The position numbers and the translations under genes were made by a program. From positions 354,026 to 408,825 of the forward strand of contig NZ_JACVXB010000004.1 in assembly GCF_014596945.1 (NCBI RefSeq): DNA of 54,800 bases, read 5' to 3'. Position 1 is the stretch's first letter; each line of letters starts with the position of its first letter. Below, in pieces: positions 36,953-45,177 of the stretch. Origin of the DNA: Aestuariibaculum sediminum (lineage in GTDB: Bacteria > Bacteroidota > Bacteroidia > Flavobacteriales > Flavobacteriaceae). The notes under the pieces are model-generated. The model was not told the DNA's origin, searched no databases, and saw only the letters and a program-made list of their open reading frames with translations.

Positions 36953-38122
36953 TTAGTTTTTAGATAATTTCATTTCGAACATTCTGCCTTTTAAGGGTAG
37001 TATTTTTAAAGTAAATGTTTTCGTGTCTTTCGAAATTATTTCTGATGTAATTACTTCACATAAGTTTATGGGTTGGTCATTAATAGCTATAACTTTATCG
37101 CCATAATTTATTTGTTTTTTCAATTTTTCGTCCCAGACAAAACCTATAATAAGATTTTCGTTTTTCACGCTAAATGAAAACCCTAAATCTGAATAATTCA
37201 CAGGAATGGTAATGGATTTAGTATCGAAATAAAGTCTCTTGTGTTTGTAATCAATGGTTAAGGTGCCATATTGTAAAATTTGAGACCCAATTTTAGAATG
37301 GTCGTCGTCTGAGGTTTGTGTTACAACATTTCTTAAATTAACGTTGCATAGGTTTAAAGAAGGCAGTAAAAGTTTATGATGCTCATTTTTAGAGGTTTCT
37401 CCAAATAAGCCCAAGCCAGAAGCACCTGTGCTTTTGCCTTTTATATGGAATATGTCTTTGGTTTTAAGTATATTATAGTTGGTTTTGCTCAAACTGTAAA
37501 GGTTGCTCATTCCAGTGTCAATTAATATTAATTCTTTGCCTTGGTCCTTACCTTTTAAATCCACCCAAATACGAGGACCACTTTGTTTGTCGGTATATTC
37601 AATCTTTTCAAAGTTGTTCCTGTCTAATATTAGTTTTTCAGTGTTATCAGTAAGCGTTAATGTTTTAGCTTGCATATCCAATTTAAGAATTGAATGTCGT
37701 AACATATTACTGCCAATAAGCCCATCAATTTCAAAGCATTTAAAGATCGGGTCGTTTTTAAGATCATAAACCAAAGTTGGTATATTTCTAAATTCAGATT
37801 CGCCAAGTTTTAAATTTTTAAGAGTAATTAATTTTAATGGTTTTGTTTTGTTATTGCTATCGGTAATGGAAATAATTTTAGCTTTTTTTGGTTGTAATAG
37901 GTTTTCAATTTCGTTTGAAATCATATTAGGAGCGCCAGTATCCAGTATAAAGCGATATGTTTTATCCGCGATGGTTACCGGTAAAATGATTTTGTTTTTT
38001 ACAACTTCAAATTGGATGATTTCAAAAAAATCTTTCGGGGTCTTTCCTTTGTTTAAATTAACCTGTTGCGAAAACGAGCCAGTGTAGGTAAAAAGAATGA
38101 ATATGATTAATTTAAATTTCAT
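36953..38122 (-). CDS. Secreted tandem retropepsin-like aspartic protease with PDZ domain
   Basis: The 389-residue protein has a signal peptide (to about residue 19) and two aspartic-protease motifs: FILDTGAPNMIS (Asp61) and LILIDTGMSNLYS (Asp202). Each is followed by a hydrophobic-glycine segment (DGLIGSNML at about 133-141, SKIGSQILQYG at about 285-295). This is the layout of a pepsin-like pseudo-dimer in one chain. A PDZ-like domain ends the protein (about 330-385, NYGDKVIAINDQPIN). It should act outside the inner membrane on unknown peptides or proteins. Such DTG-PDZ proteins are known in Bacteroidota; activity has not been inferred beyond the motifs. Confidence 0.83.
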   Translation of the reverse strand: MKFKLIIFILFTYTGSFSQQVNLNKGKTPKDFFEIIQFEVVKNKIILPVTIADKTYRFILDTGAPNMISNEIENLLQPKKAKIISITDSNNKTKPLKLITLKNLKLGESEFRNIPTLVYDLKNDPIFKCFEIDGLIGSNMLRHSILKLDMQAKTLTLTDNTEKLILDRNNFEKIEYTDKQSGPRIWVDLKGKDQGKELILIDTGMSNLYSLSKTNYNILKTKDIFHIKGKSTGASGLGLFGETSKNEHHKLLLPSLNLCNVNLRNVVTQTSDDDHSKIGSQILQYGTLTIDYKHKRLYFDTKSITIPVNYSDLGFSFSVKNENLIIGFVWDEKLKKQINYGDKVIAINDQPINLCEVITSEIISKDTKTFTLKILPLKGRMFEMKLSKN

Positions 38123-38305
38123 AGTGATATTTTAGAAAACGAATGTTAAAAGTCAATCATTGGATTTTAAACTTCTAAAATATAAATTTCTGAGTCATTT
38201 AGTTGGAGAAATATCCTTTAGTATGTATTAGTCAGATCTTTTTTTTATTAAAATAAAAGAACCATGTTACCGTTTTAAGATAGATTTATTTACTTTGCGC
38301 CTTAT

Positions 38306-39325
38306 ATGTTAAAGAAAATTATTGTTGCGTTTAGTGTGTTCACTTCCTGTTTTTCCTATGCTCAATTAGGAGGTGAAGCTACGTATCAATTTTTAAACTT
38401 GGTATCTTCTCCAAGGCAAGCTGCACTTGGAGGTAAAGTGTTAACCAATGTCGATTATGATGTAACTCAAGGACTGTTTAATCCTGCTACTATAAATCCT
38501 GAAATGGATAATCAATTAGCTTTAAATTATTGCAGTCATTTAGCAGGTATTAGTTACGGAACTGCGGCTTATGCCTACACACTCGATAGAAGAACACAAA
38601 CTTTTCATGCGGGTATAACCTATATCAATTACGGTTCGTTTGATGGTTATGACGAGGATGGTAATACCACAGGAACTTTTTCGGGAGGGGAAACAGCATT
38701 GTCTTTAGGCTATGCTTTGCAAATTGGGTATTCTGACTTTTATTTTGGTGGAAACCTGAAGTTAATCACGTCAAAATTGGAGCAATATAATTCTTTCGGT
38801 ACTGCGATCGATTTAGGGCTTCTTTACATAAATGAAGCTATTGATTTTCATGCAGCTTTGGCAGTTAGAAACTTAGGAACTCAAATAACAACCTATGCAG
38901 GCTTACGTGAAAATCTACCTTTTGAAGTGGATTTTGGTATGTCGCAAACATTAGAAAATGTGCCTTTAAGGTGGCACTTAACTTTAGAAAATTTACAAGA
39001 ATGGCCAATAGCCAGGCCAAATCCTTCAAGAGTATCCAGTGATTTAAGTGGTAACCAAACAGAGGAAGAGATAGGTTTTATAGGTCAGGTTATTCGACAT
39101 ACTATAATTGGAGCTGAAGTTTTTCCAGAAGGAGGCTTTAATATCAGAGTAGGGTATAATTTTAGAAGAGGCGAGGAGCTTAGGTTAGTCGATCAGCGTA
39201 ATTTTTCTGGATTATCGGCAGGGTTTTCTATTAAACTAAATAAAATGCGTTTTAGCTACACGCATGCGAAATATTCAAGTGCAGCCAACTCAAACTTTTT
39301 TGGTTTACAAATAGATTTACAATAG
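38306..39325 (+). CDS. porQ: Type IX secretion system protein PorQ
   Basis: The 339-residue outer-membrane protein has a signal peptide (to about residue 20). It starts the mature chain with GGEATYQFLNLVSSPRQAALGGK, the PorQ/PorV family signature, and follows with barrel strands ending FGLQIDLQ. PorQ belongs to the T9SS attachment complex with PorU, PorV and PorZ at the cell surface. The gene is joined to cmk (one base between stop and start), an order often seen in Bacteroidota. It matches the presence of a T9SS cargo gene at the end of the window. Confidence 0.88.
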   Translation: MLKKIIVAFSVFTSCFSYAQLGGEATYQFLNLVSSPRQAALGGKVLTNVDYDVTQGLFNPATINPEMDNQLALNYCSHLAGISYGTAAYAYTLDRRTQTFHAGITYINYGSFDGYDEDGNTTGTFSGGETALSLGYALQIGYSDFYFGGNLKLITSKLEQYNSFGTAIDLGLLYINEAIDFHAALAVRNLGTQITTYAGLRENLPFEVDFGMSQTLENVPLRWHLTLENLQEWPIARPNPSRVSSDLSGNQTEEEIGFIGQVIRHTIIGAEVFPEGGFNIRVGYNFRRGEELRLVDQRNFSGLSAGFSIKLNKMRFSYTHAKYSSAANSNFFGLQIDLQ

Positions 39326-39326
39326 A

Positions 39327-40022
39327 ATGACAAATAAAATTACAATTGCAATAGACGGATTTTCATCAACAGGAAAAAGTACAGTAGCTAAACAGTTGGC
39401 AAAACATTTGGGTTACGTTTATGTGGATACTGGAGCTATGTATCGTGCTGTAACGTATTTCGCTATGGAACAAGGTTTTGTAAGTTCTGAAATATTTAAT
39501 AAGTCTGACTTAATAGCGAAATTACCCGAGATTAATATCAGTTTTAAATTTAACCAGCAGTTGGGTTTTGCAGAGGTGTATTTAAATAATGAAAATATCG
39601 AAAAAGCTATTAGATCATTGGATGTATCTAATTTGGTAAGTAAGGTAGCTGCAGTTTCCGAAGTGCGTAAAAAATTAGTTGAACAACAACAAAAACTTGG
39701 CAAAGACAAAGGTGTTGTTATGGATGGGCGTGATATAGGTACTGTTGTGTTTCCAGATGCTGAATTGAAATTATTTATGACTGCTTCAGCAGAAACCAGA
39801 GCCGAACGCCGTTTTAAAGAACTAATAGGTCGCGGTGATAATGTGTCATACCAGGCAGTTTTAAAAAATGTACAAGAACGAGACTATATAGATACTCACA
39901 GAGAAGATTCGCCACTTGTAAAGGCACATGACGCTATAGAAATTGACAATTCCAACATGAGTTTAGAGGAGCAGTTTCAAGTTATTTTAAAGTTGGTAAA
40001 TAACAAAATAAACACTGCTTAA
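39327..40022 (+). CDS. cmk: Cytidylate kinase
   Basis: The 231-residue kinase phosphorylates CMP and dCMP. The P-loop GFSSTGKSTVAKQLA is at 12-26, the CMP-binding YVDTGAMYRAVTY at about 33-45, and MDGRDIGTVVFPDAELKLFMTAS with AETRAERRFKEL at about 131-170. All are standard. It is translated directly after porQ. Confidence 0.97.
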   Translation: MTNKITIAIDGFSSTGKSTVAKQLAKHLGYVYVDTGAMYRAVTYFAMEQGFVSSEIFNKSDLIAKLPEINISFKFNQQLGFAEVYLNNENIEKAIRSLDVSNLVSKVAAVSEVRKKLVEQQQKLGKDKGVVMDGRDIGTVVFPDAELKLFMTASAETRAERRFKELIGRGDNVSYQAVLKNVQERDYIDTHREDSPLVKAHDAIEIDNSNMSLEEQFQVILKLVNNKINTA

Positions 40023-40079
40023 AAAAAAGCCACGAAAACACAAATAGCAATATATTGGAAAAGTGAATTCGGGGCTTTT
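40021..40079 (-). terminator. Terminator between cmk and the LysM gene
   Basis: Stem AAAAGCCACGAA (40025-40036) / TTCGGGGCTTTT (40068-40079) with one mismatch. On the minus strand it ends in a run of eight T, on the plus strand in TTTTG, so it best serves the minus-strand LysM gene and may work both ways. Confidence 0.6.
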
Positions 40080-40103
40080 GAAATGTTTTTAAAAGGAGTA
40101 GTT

Positions 40104-40484
40104 TTAAAGATTAGGAATTGCTAATTCTTGACCTGGATGAATTAAATCTGGATTCTTTAAAATATCAGTATTCGCCTCAAAAATGGCTTGGTATTTTGCA
40201 GCATTACCATAGTAATGTTTTGCTATTTTTCCTAAGGTTTCCCCTGACTTCACCGTGTGTCTGGCATAAACAGTTGTGTCTTCAACTTTAATATCGGCCA
40301 TAATATCAGAAGGTTTTTCACCTCCAATTTCTTTTATTTTATCCCACAACAAATTCTTTTCGTATTGGGTTTTCGCTGTCCCCCAAACTTTTAATTTACC
40401 ATCTTCTTCTTTAACATCTCCATTTTGAATATTTAAAGAAGTTCCTAAGTCCAGTACAGGTTGATATTTGTCTTTCACTGCCAT
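40104..40484 (-). CDS. BON-LysM domain protein (Kbp/YgaU-like)
   Basis: A 126-residue protein with a BON-like first half (about 15-70) and a LysM repeat in the second (75-125, HTVKSGETLGKIAKHYYGNAAKYQAIFEANTDIL, ending LIHPGQELAIP). The same layout and length occur in E. coli Kbp (YgaU), a cytosolic potassium-binding protein. There is no signal peptide, in keeping with Kbp and unlike wall-binding LysM proteins. Potassium binding is by analogy only. Confidence 0.85.
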   Translation of the reverse strand: MAVKDKYQPVLDLGTSLNIQNGDVKEEDGKLKVWGTAKTQYEKNLLWDKIKEIGGEKPSDIMADIKVEDTTVYARHTVKSGETLGKIAKHYYGNAAKYQAIFEANTDILKNPDLIHPGQELAIPNL

Positions 40485-40652
40485 AATGTAAAAATTTAAT
40501 AAATTAATTAAGTTTCAATGTAGTACGTAAAAATGATAACTAGATTAAAACAATGTTAAGTTTAATATAGTCAAAAATTAAGACACAGCGAAGTGTGTAA
40601 TAGTCACATCTATTTTTATAGTTGATTTTTAGGTAATTAGATTAATGTTTTG

Positions 40653-40660
40653 TATTTTTG
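40653..40660 (+). promoter_or_regulatory. -7 box of rpsA, with a leader of about 115 bases
   Basis: TATTTTTG is a perfect TAnnTTTG box. The ATG is at 40781, so the leader is long for Bacteroidota. It holds a weak stem AACAC (40715-40719) / GTGTT (40726-40730). Ribosomal protein S1 controls its own translation in other bacteria; no matching structure could be proved here. Confidence 0.5.
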
Positions 40661-40780
40661 CACTCCTTTTAACGGTTCGGGAAGTATAAAAGGATTGAAA
40701 ATCAAATATTTAATAACACTTTTGTGTGTTTGCCGTGTAGAATTTCCTAAGCATACAAAATACAAAATTTTAATCAGCAC

Positions 40781-42613
40781 ATGGCTGAAAACGCAAAACA
40801 AGCTGAAGTTGAAGCAACAGAAGCAAAATCTGTAGAGGCTCCAGTAGTATCTGAAGCTAAAGCAAACCCTGAAAAATTCTTAAAAGAGTTTAACTGGCAC
40901 AACTACCAAGAAGGTATTGATGAAGTTGACGCTAAGCAATTACAAGAATTTGAAAAATTAGTAGCTGAGAATTTCGTTGATACTTTAGATGACGAAGTTG
41001 TTGAAGGTACTGTAGTACATATTACTGATAGAGATGCTATTATCGATATCAACGCTAAATCTGAAGGTGTAATTTCTTTAAACGAGTTTCGTTACAACCC
41101 TAATTTAGCTGTTGGAGATAAAGTTGAAGTATTAATCGATGTTCGTGAAGACGCAACAGGTCAATTAGTATTATCTCACAGAAAAGCTCGTGTAATTAAA
41201 GCATGGGATCGTGTAATTAAAGCAAATGAAACCGGAGAAATCGTTAACGGTTTTGTTAAGTGTAGAACAAAAGGAGGTATGATTGTAGACGTATTCGGTA
41301 TCGAAGCGTTCTTACCAGGTTCTCAAATAGATGTTAAGCCAATTAGAGATTACGATCAGTACGTAAACAAAACTATGGAATTCAAAGTTGTTAAAATCAA
41401 CCACGAATTTAAGAATGTAGTAGTATCTCACAAAGCGCTTATCGAAGCTGATATCGAAATTCAGAAGAAAGAAATTATCGGTCAGTTAGAAAAAGGTCAA
41501 GTATTAGAAGGTGTTGTTAAAAACATCACATCTTACGGTGTATTCATCGATTTAGGAGGTGTAGATGGTTTAATCCACATTACCGATCTTTCTTGGTCTC
41601 GTATCAACCATCCAAATGAGATTGTTGAGTTAGATCAAAAACTTAACGTTGTAATCCTTGATTTTGACGAAGATAAATCAAGAATCCAATTAGGATTAAA
41701 ACAATTAAGCAAACACCCATGGGAAGCTTTAGCCGATACTGTTGCTGTAGGAGATAAAGTAAAAGGTAAAGTTGTTGTAATTGCAGATTACGGTGCATTT
41801 ATTGAAGTAGCTGATGGTGTTGAAGGGCTTATCCACGTTTCTGAAATGTCTTGGTCTACGCACTTACGTTCAGCTCAAGATTTCGTATCTGTTGGAGACG
41901 AAGTTGAAGCTGTTATCTTAACTTTAGATAGAGAAGAGCGTAAAATGTCTTTAGGTATTAAGCAATTATCTGCTGATCCTTGGACAGACATTACTACTAA
42001 GTATCCTGTAGGTTCTAAGCACAAAGGTATTGTACGTAACTTTACTAACTTTGGTGTATTTGTTGAATTAGAAGAAGGTATCGACGGATTAATTTATATC
42101 TCAGATTTATCTTGGACTAAGAAAATTAAGCACCCTAGCGAATTCTGTTCAGCTGGAGATGAGTTAGAAGTTGTGGTATTAGAGTTAGATGTTGAAGGAC
42201 GTAAACTAAGTTTAGGTCACAAGCAAACTACTGCTAACCCTTGGGATAAGTATGAAACTGAGTTTGCTTTAGAAACGGTTCACACAGGTAAAATTGCCGA
42301 AATCGTTGATAAAGGGGCTACAGTAGAATTTAACGAAGATATCGTTGCATTCATCCCTTCTCGTCACTTAGAAAAAGAAGACGGAAGCAAACTTAAGAAA
42401 GGTGAAGAAGCAGAATTCAAAATTATTGAATTCAATAAAGAGTTTAAACGTGTAGTGGCATCTCACACTGCTATCTTTAAAGCAGAAGAAATCGCTAACG
42501 TAAAAGCTGCAGCTAGAAAAGCTGAGGCTCAAGCAGCAGAAGCAAAACCAACTTTAGGTGATGCGAATGATGCTTTACAAGCTCTTAAAGACAAAATGGA
42601 CGGTAAAAAATAA
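40781..42613 (+). CDS. rpsA: 30S ribosomal protein S1
   Basis: The 610-residue protein contains six S1 RNA-binding repeats. Units 3-5 are the most canonical (for example GVVKNITSYGVFIDLGGVDGLIHITDLSW and GIVRNFTNFGVFVELEEGIDGLIYISDLSW). Repeats 1, 2 and 6 are more diverged, as usual. S1 binds mRNA at the ribosome and helps start translation of weakly Shine-Dalgarno messages, which matters in this phylum. It has an extra acidic Ala/Glu-rich N-terminal tail (1-35) and an Ala/Lys-rich C-terminal tail. Codon use is highly biased, as in strongly expressed genes. Confidence 0.98.
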   Translation: MAENAKQAEVEATEAKSVEAPVVSEAKANPEKFLKEFNWHNYQEGIDEVDAKQLQEFEKLVAENFVDTLDDEVVEGTVVHITDRDAIIDINAKSEGVISLNEFRYNPNLAVGDKVEVLIDVREDATGQLVLSHRKARVIKAWDRVIKANETGEIVNGFVKCRTKGGMIVDVFGIEAFLPGSQIDVKPIRDYDQYVNKTMEFKVVKINHEFKNVVVSHKALIEADIEIQKKEIIGQLEKGQVLEGVVKNITSYGVFIDLGGVDGLIHITDLSWSRINHPNEIVELDQKLNVVILDFDEDKSRIQLGLKQLSKHPWEALADTVAVGDKVKGKVVVIADYGAFIEVADGVEGLIHVSEMSWSTHLRSAQDFVSVGDEVEAVILTLDREERKMSLGIKQLSADPWTDITTKYPVGSKHKGIVRNFTNFGVFVELEEGIDGLIYISDLSWTKKIKHPSEFCSAGDELEVVVLELDVEGRKLSLGHKQTTANPWDKYETEFALETVHTGKIAEIVDKGATVEFNEDIVAFIPSRHLEKEDGSKLKKGEEAEFKIIEFNKEFKRVVASHTAIFKAEEIANVKAAARKAEAQAAEAKPTLGDANDALQALKDKMDGKK

Positions 42614-42651
42614 GGATTTCCTGCTCAGGCAGAAATCTCCATCCTAATAAC

Positions 42652-42683
42652 AAAAAGCCCCGCATTTACGCGGGGCTTTTTTT
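42652..42683 (+). terminator. Terminator after rpsA
   Basis: GC-rich stem GCCCCGC (42657-42663) / GCGGGGC (42670-42676) flanked by A5 and T7. A second, smaller hairpin, GATTTC-CTGC / GCAG-AAATC, lies just after the stop at about 42615-42637. Confidence 0.95.
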
Positions 42684-42764
42684 ATGCCATAATTAAAACT
42701 TGATGCTTAAATATTTTATTACAAGCGCTTAGGGTTACAACCAAATAAAGTTTAATAATAATGG

Positions 42765-42794
42765 TTTGAACTTCTAAATTTTTAACTAACTTTG
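42765..42794 (+). promoter_or_regulatory. pyrR promoter
   Basis: TTTG (42765-42768), 18 bases, TAACTTTG (42787-42794): a near-ideal Bacteroidota promoter. A dyad CCAAAC-AC-GTTTGG (42799-42812) lies at the expected start of transcription, 7 bases before the ATG. Confidence 0.75.
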
Positions 42795-42819
42795 CTCTCC
42801 AAACACGTTTGGATAGTAT

Positions 42820-43359
42820 ATGAGTCAAAAAGTTTTACTTAACGAAAAAGAGGTAAACATCATTCTTCACCGATTGGCTTGTCAACTTATTGAAAAACAT
42901 AAAGACTTCTCAGACACCGTACTTATTGGTTTACAGCCACGTGGTATTTACTTGGCTGATAGAATTGCAAAAATTTTAAGAGAAGATTATAACGTTGAAA
43001 ATATTCAGTTAGGTTATTTGGATATTACGTTTTTCAGAGATGATTTTAGACGAGGCGATAAAACGTTAGAAGCCAACAAAACCAAAATAAATTTCTTAGT
43101 CGAAGATAAAAATATAGTATTTATCGACGATGTATTATATACAGGACGGAGTATAAGGGCAGCGTTAACCGCAATTCAGTCGTTTGGACGCCCTAATGAA
43201 ATCGAGTTATTAACGCTAATAGACAGGCGTTTTAGCAGACATTTACCAATTCAGCCTAATTATAGAGGAAGACAAGTGGATGTTATTAACAATGAGAAAG
43301 TACGCGTAAACTGGAAAGAAAACGACAAGGAAGACGCCGTGTACTTAATAGAAAGATAA
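42820..43359 (+). CDS. pyrR: PyrR-family phosphoribosyltransferase
   Basis: The 179-residue protein has the PRPP-binding loop VFIDDVLYTGRS (100-111) and the LIGLQPRGIYLADRIA (35-50) and DITFFRDDFRRGD (68-80) blocks of PyrR, a bifunctional uracil phosphoribosyltransferase and pyr-mRNA-binding regulator in Firmicutes. It stands just upstream of pyrB, which supports a pyrimidine role. Whether it regulates RNA here is doubtful: no clear PyrR-type anti-antiterminator was found in the 78-base gap to pyrB. Confidence 0.92.
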   Translation: MSQKVLLNEKEVNIILHRLACQLIEKHKDFSDTVLIGLQPRGIYLADRIAKILREDYNVENIQLGYLDITFFRDDFRRGDKTLEANKTKINFLVEDKNIVFIDDVLYTGRSIRAALTAIQSFGRPNEIELLTLIDRRFSRHLPIQPNYRGRQVDVINNEKVRVNWKENDKEDAVYLIER

Positions 43360-43437
43360 AAATTATTAACGAAGTTTAAATTAAAAAAGGTAATTACAGT
43401 CCTATTAATTTTTACTTTTTAACCTTTAATTTTAGAA

Positions 43438-44367
43438 ATGAGCGAATTAAGTGTAAATCACTTATTAGGTATAAAGTATCTTCAGGAAAAAGATATTCAA
43501 CTTATTTTTGAAACTGCCGACCATTTTAAAGAAGTCATCAACAGGCCTATTAAAAAAGTCCCTTCACTTCGAGATATAACGATTGCCAATTTGTTTTTTG
43601 AAAACTCAACGCGAACCAAATTATCTTTCGAATTAGCAGAAAAACGCTTATCTGCAGATGTATTAAATTTTTCATCGGGTCAATCATCAGTAAAAAAAGG
43701 AGAGACCTTAATTGATACTGTAAATAATATTCTGTCTATGAAAGTAGACATGGTCGTTATGCGTCACCCTAACCCTGGTGCAGGAGTGTTTCTATCTAAA
43801 CACGTAAAAGCGAGTATTGTAAATGCTGGCGATGGCGCTCATGAACACCCTACACAGGCCCTATTAGATTCGTATTCCATACGTGAAAGGTTAGGAGATG
43901 TAGCCGGAAAAAAGGTGGTTATTGTTGGAGATATTCTACACAGTAGGGTAGCGTTATCTAACATTTTTGCTTTACAAATGCAAGGTGCCGAAGTTATGGT
44001 TTGTGGGCCTAAAACCTTAATTCCTCGCTATATTCATGAATTGGGAGTAAAAGTAGAAACTAACCTCAGAAAGGCATTAAACTGGTGTGATGTGGCTAAT
44101 ATGTTACGTGTTCAAAATGAACGCATGGATATAAGTTATTTCCCGTCTACACGAGAATATACCCAACAGTTTGGAGTAAATAAAGAACTGTTAAATTCAT
44201 TAGATAAAGAAATTACTATCATGCACCCTGGACCAATTAATCGGGGCGTAGAGATAACGAGTGATGTTGCCGATTCTAAGCAAGCCATTATTTTAGATCA
44301 AGTGCAAAATGGTGTAGCGGTAAGAATGGCTGTTATTTATTTATTAGCTTCTAAAATAAAACAATAG
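43438..44367 (+). CDS. pyrB: Aspartate carbamoyltransferase catalytic subunit
   Basis: The 309-residue enzyme joins carbamoyl phosphate and aspartate in the first committed step of pyrimidine synthesis. The carbamoyl phosphate motif is FFENSTRTKLSFELA (about 57-71), the substrate loop is SSVKKGETLIDT (about 82-93), and MRHPNPGAG, HEHPTQALLDSYSI and MHPGPINRGVEI are all in place. No regulatory pyrI follows; instead a small STAS-like gene starts two bases after the stop. The pyrB-to-rnz genes form a tight unit. Confidence 0.97.
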   Translation: MSELSVNHLLGIKYLQEKDIQLIFETADHFKEVINRPIKKVPSLRDITIANLFFENSTRTKLSFELAEKRLSADVLNFSSGQSSVKKGETLIDTVNNILSMKVDMVVMRHPNPGAGVFLSKHVKASIVNAGDGAHEHPTQALLDSYSIRERLGDVAGKKVVIVGDILHSRVALSNIFALQMQGAEVMVCGPKTLIPRYIHELGVKVETNLRKALNWCDVANMLRVQNERMDISYFPSTREYTQQFGVNKELLNSLDKEITIMHPGPINRGVEITSDVADSKQAIILDQVQNGVAVRMAVIYLLASKIKQ

Positions 44368-44369
44368 TT

Positions 44370-44702
44370 ATGATTATAGATCAAGACGGAAATATTTCAA
44401 TAATTACTCAGGAAAAGGCAACCATTCCAGAATTAGTAAAAAAGCTGGAGGCTTTATATCCGAAGTTTAAAAATCATAATATCATTGTAATTTTAACTTC
44501 ATTGAAACCTCTTGGAGTACAGGATATTGTTGAGTTTTTACAAATATCTAATACCCATCGCGGTGCAAAACAATCGTTTGTAATTGTTACCGATAAAATT
44601 AATGTTGATGAAACTCCAGATGAAATTGTAGTAGTGCCAACCTCACAAGAGGCCTACGATATAATTGAAATGGAGGAAATGGAACGTGATTTAGGTTTTT
44701 AA
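44370..44702 (+). CDS. Small STAS-like protein of unknown function
   Basis: This 110-residue soluble protein shows alternating strands and helices (SIITQEKATIPELVKKLEALYP, HNIIVILTSLKPLGVQDIVEFLQIS, KQSFVIVTDKI, DEIVVVPTSQEAYDIIEMEEMERDLGF) like a STAS/anti-anti-sigma fold. The usual phosphorylated serine motif (DxSG) is not evident, so a signalling switch is not supported. It sits between pyrB and DUF3291 with gaps of two bases and one base, so it is translationally linked to them. The fold is inference. Confidence 0.7.
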   Translation: MIIDQDGNISIITQEKATIPELVKKLEALYPKFKNHNIIVILTSLKPLGVQDIVEFLQISNTHRGAKQSFVIVTDKINVDETPDEIVVVPTSQEAYDIIEMEEMERDLGF

Positions 44703-44703
44703 A

Positions 44704-45174
44704 ATGCAGGAATATCATCTTGCTCAAGTTAATATAGCCAAAGGTCTAGAACCTTTGGACCATACTGTAATGCAAGATTTTGTAAACAGCACCAACGAAA
44801 TAAATGCGATTGCAGAAGCTAGCCAAGGTTTTGTTTGGCGTTTAAAAGATATGGATAAAGCCGAGCAAGTGCAATCTTTGTTTCACGAGTCAAACTTAAT
44901 TGTAAATATATCGGTGTGGAAAAATTTAGAAGCACTCTTTAATTACGTATATAAATCGAATCATATTGCTGTATTAAAACGCAAAAAAGAATGGTTCGAG
45001 AATATAAAAATGAAGCATATGGCTTTTTGGTATGTGCCAAAAGGATATAATCCTACATTAAAAGATGCTAAAATTCGTTTAGATTACTTAAATTCCCATG
45101 GCGAAACACCTTTTGCCTTTACTTTTAAGAGTAAATTTTCGGTTAAAGACGCTATAAACTATAAAACCCAATAA
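44704..45174 (+). CDS. DUF3291 family protein
   Basis: The 156-residue protein matches DUF3291, a dimeric alpha-beta barrel-like family of unknown function. Marks are YHLAQVNIAKGLEPLDHTVMQDFVNSTNEINAIAEASQGFVWRL, NISVWKNLEALFNYVY, and a C-terminal MAFWYVPKGYNPTLKDAKIRLDYLNSHGETPFAFTF. Related folds include monooxygenase-like small enzymes, but no active site can be named. It starts one base after the STAS-like gene stop and ends three bases before rnz. Confidence 0.8.
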   Translation: MQEYHLAQVNIAKGLEPLDHTVMQDFVNSTNEINAIAEASQGFVWRLKDMDKAEQVQSLFHESNLIVNISVWKNLEALFNYVYKSNHIAVLKRKKEWFENIKMKHMAFWYVPKGYNPTLKDAKIRLDYLNSHGETPFAFTFKSKFSVKDAINYKTQ

Positions 45175-45177
45175 TTT

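Noticed and set aside
40650-40835. 61-codon frame upstream of rpsA
   Set aside because: It covers the promoter and leader and runs out of frame into rpsA; no sign of a real product.
43360-43437. PyrR-type attenuator between pyrR and pyrB
   Set aside because: Only a weak AAAGGT/ACCTTT pairing is visible and no hairpin with a T run; too little to support it.
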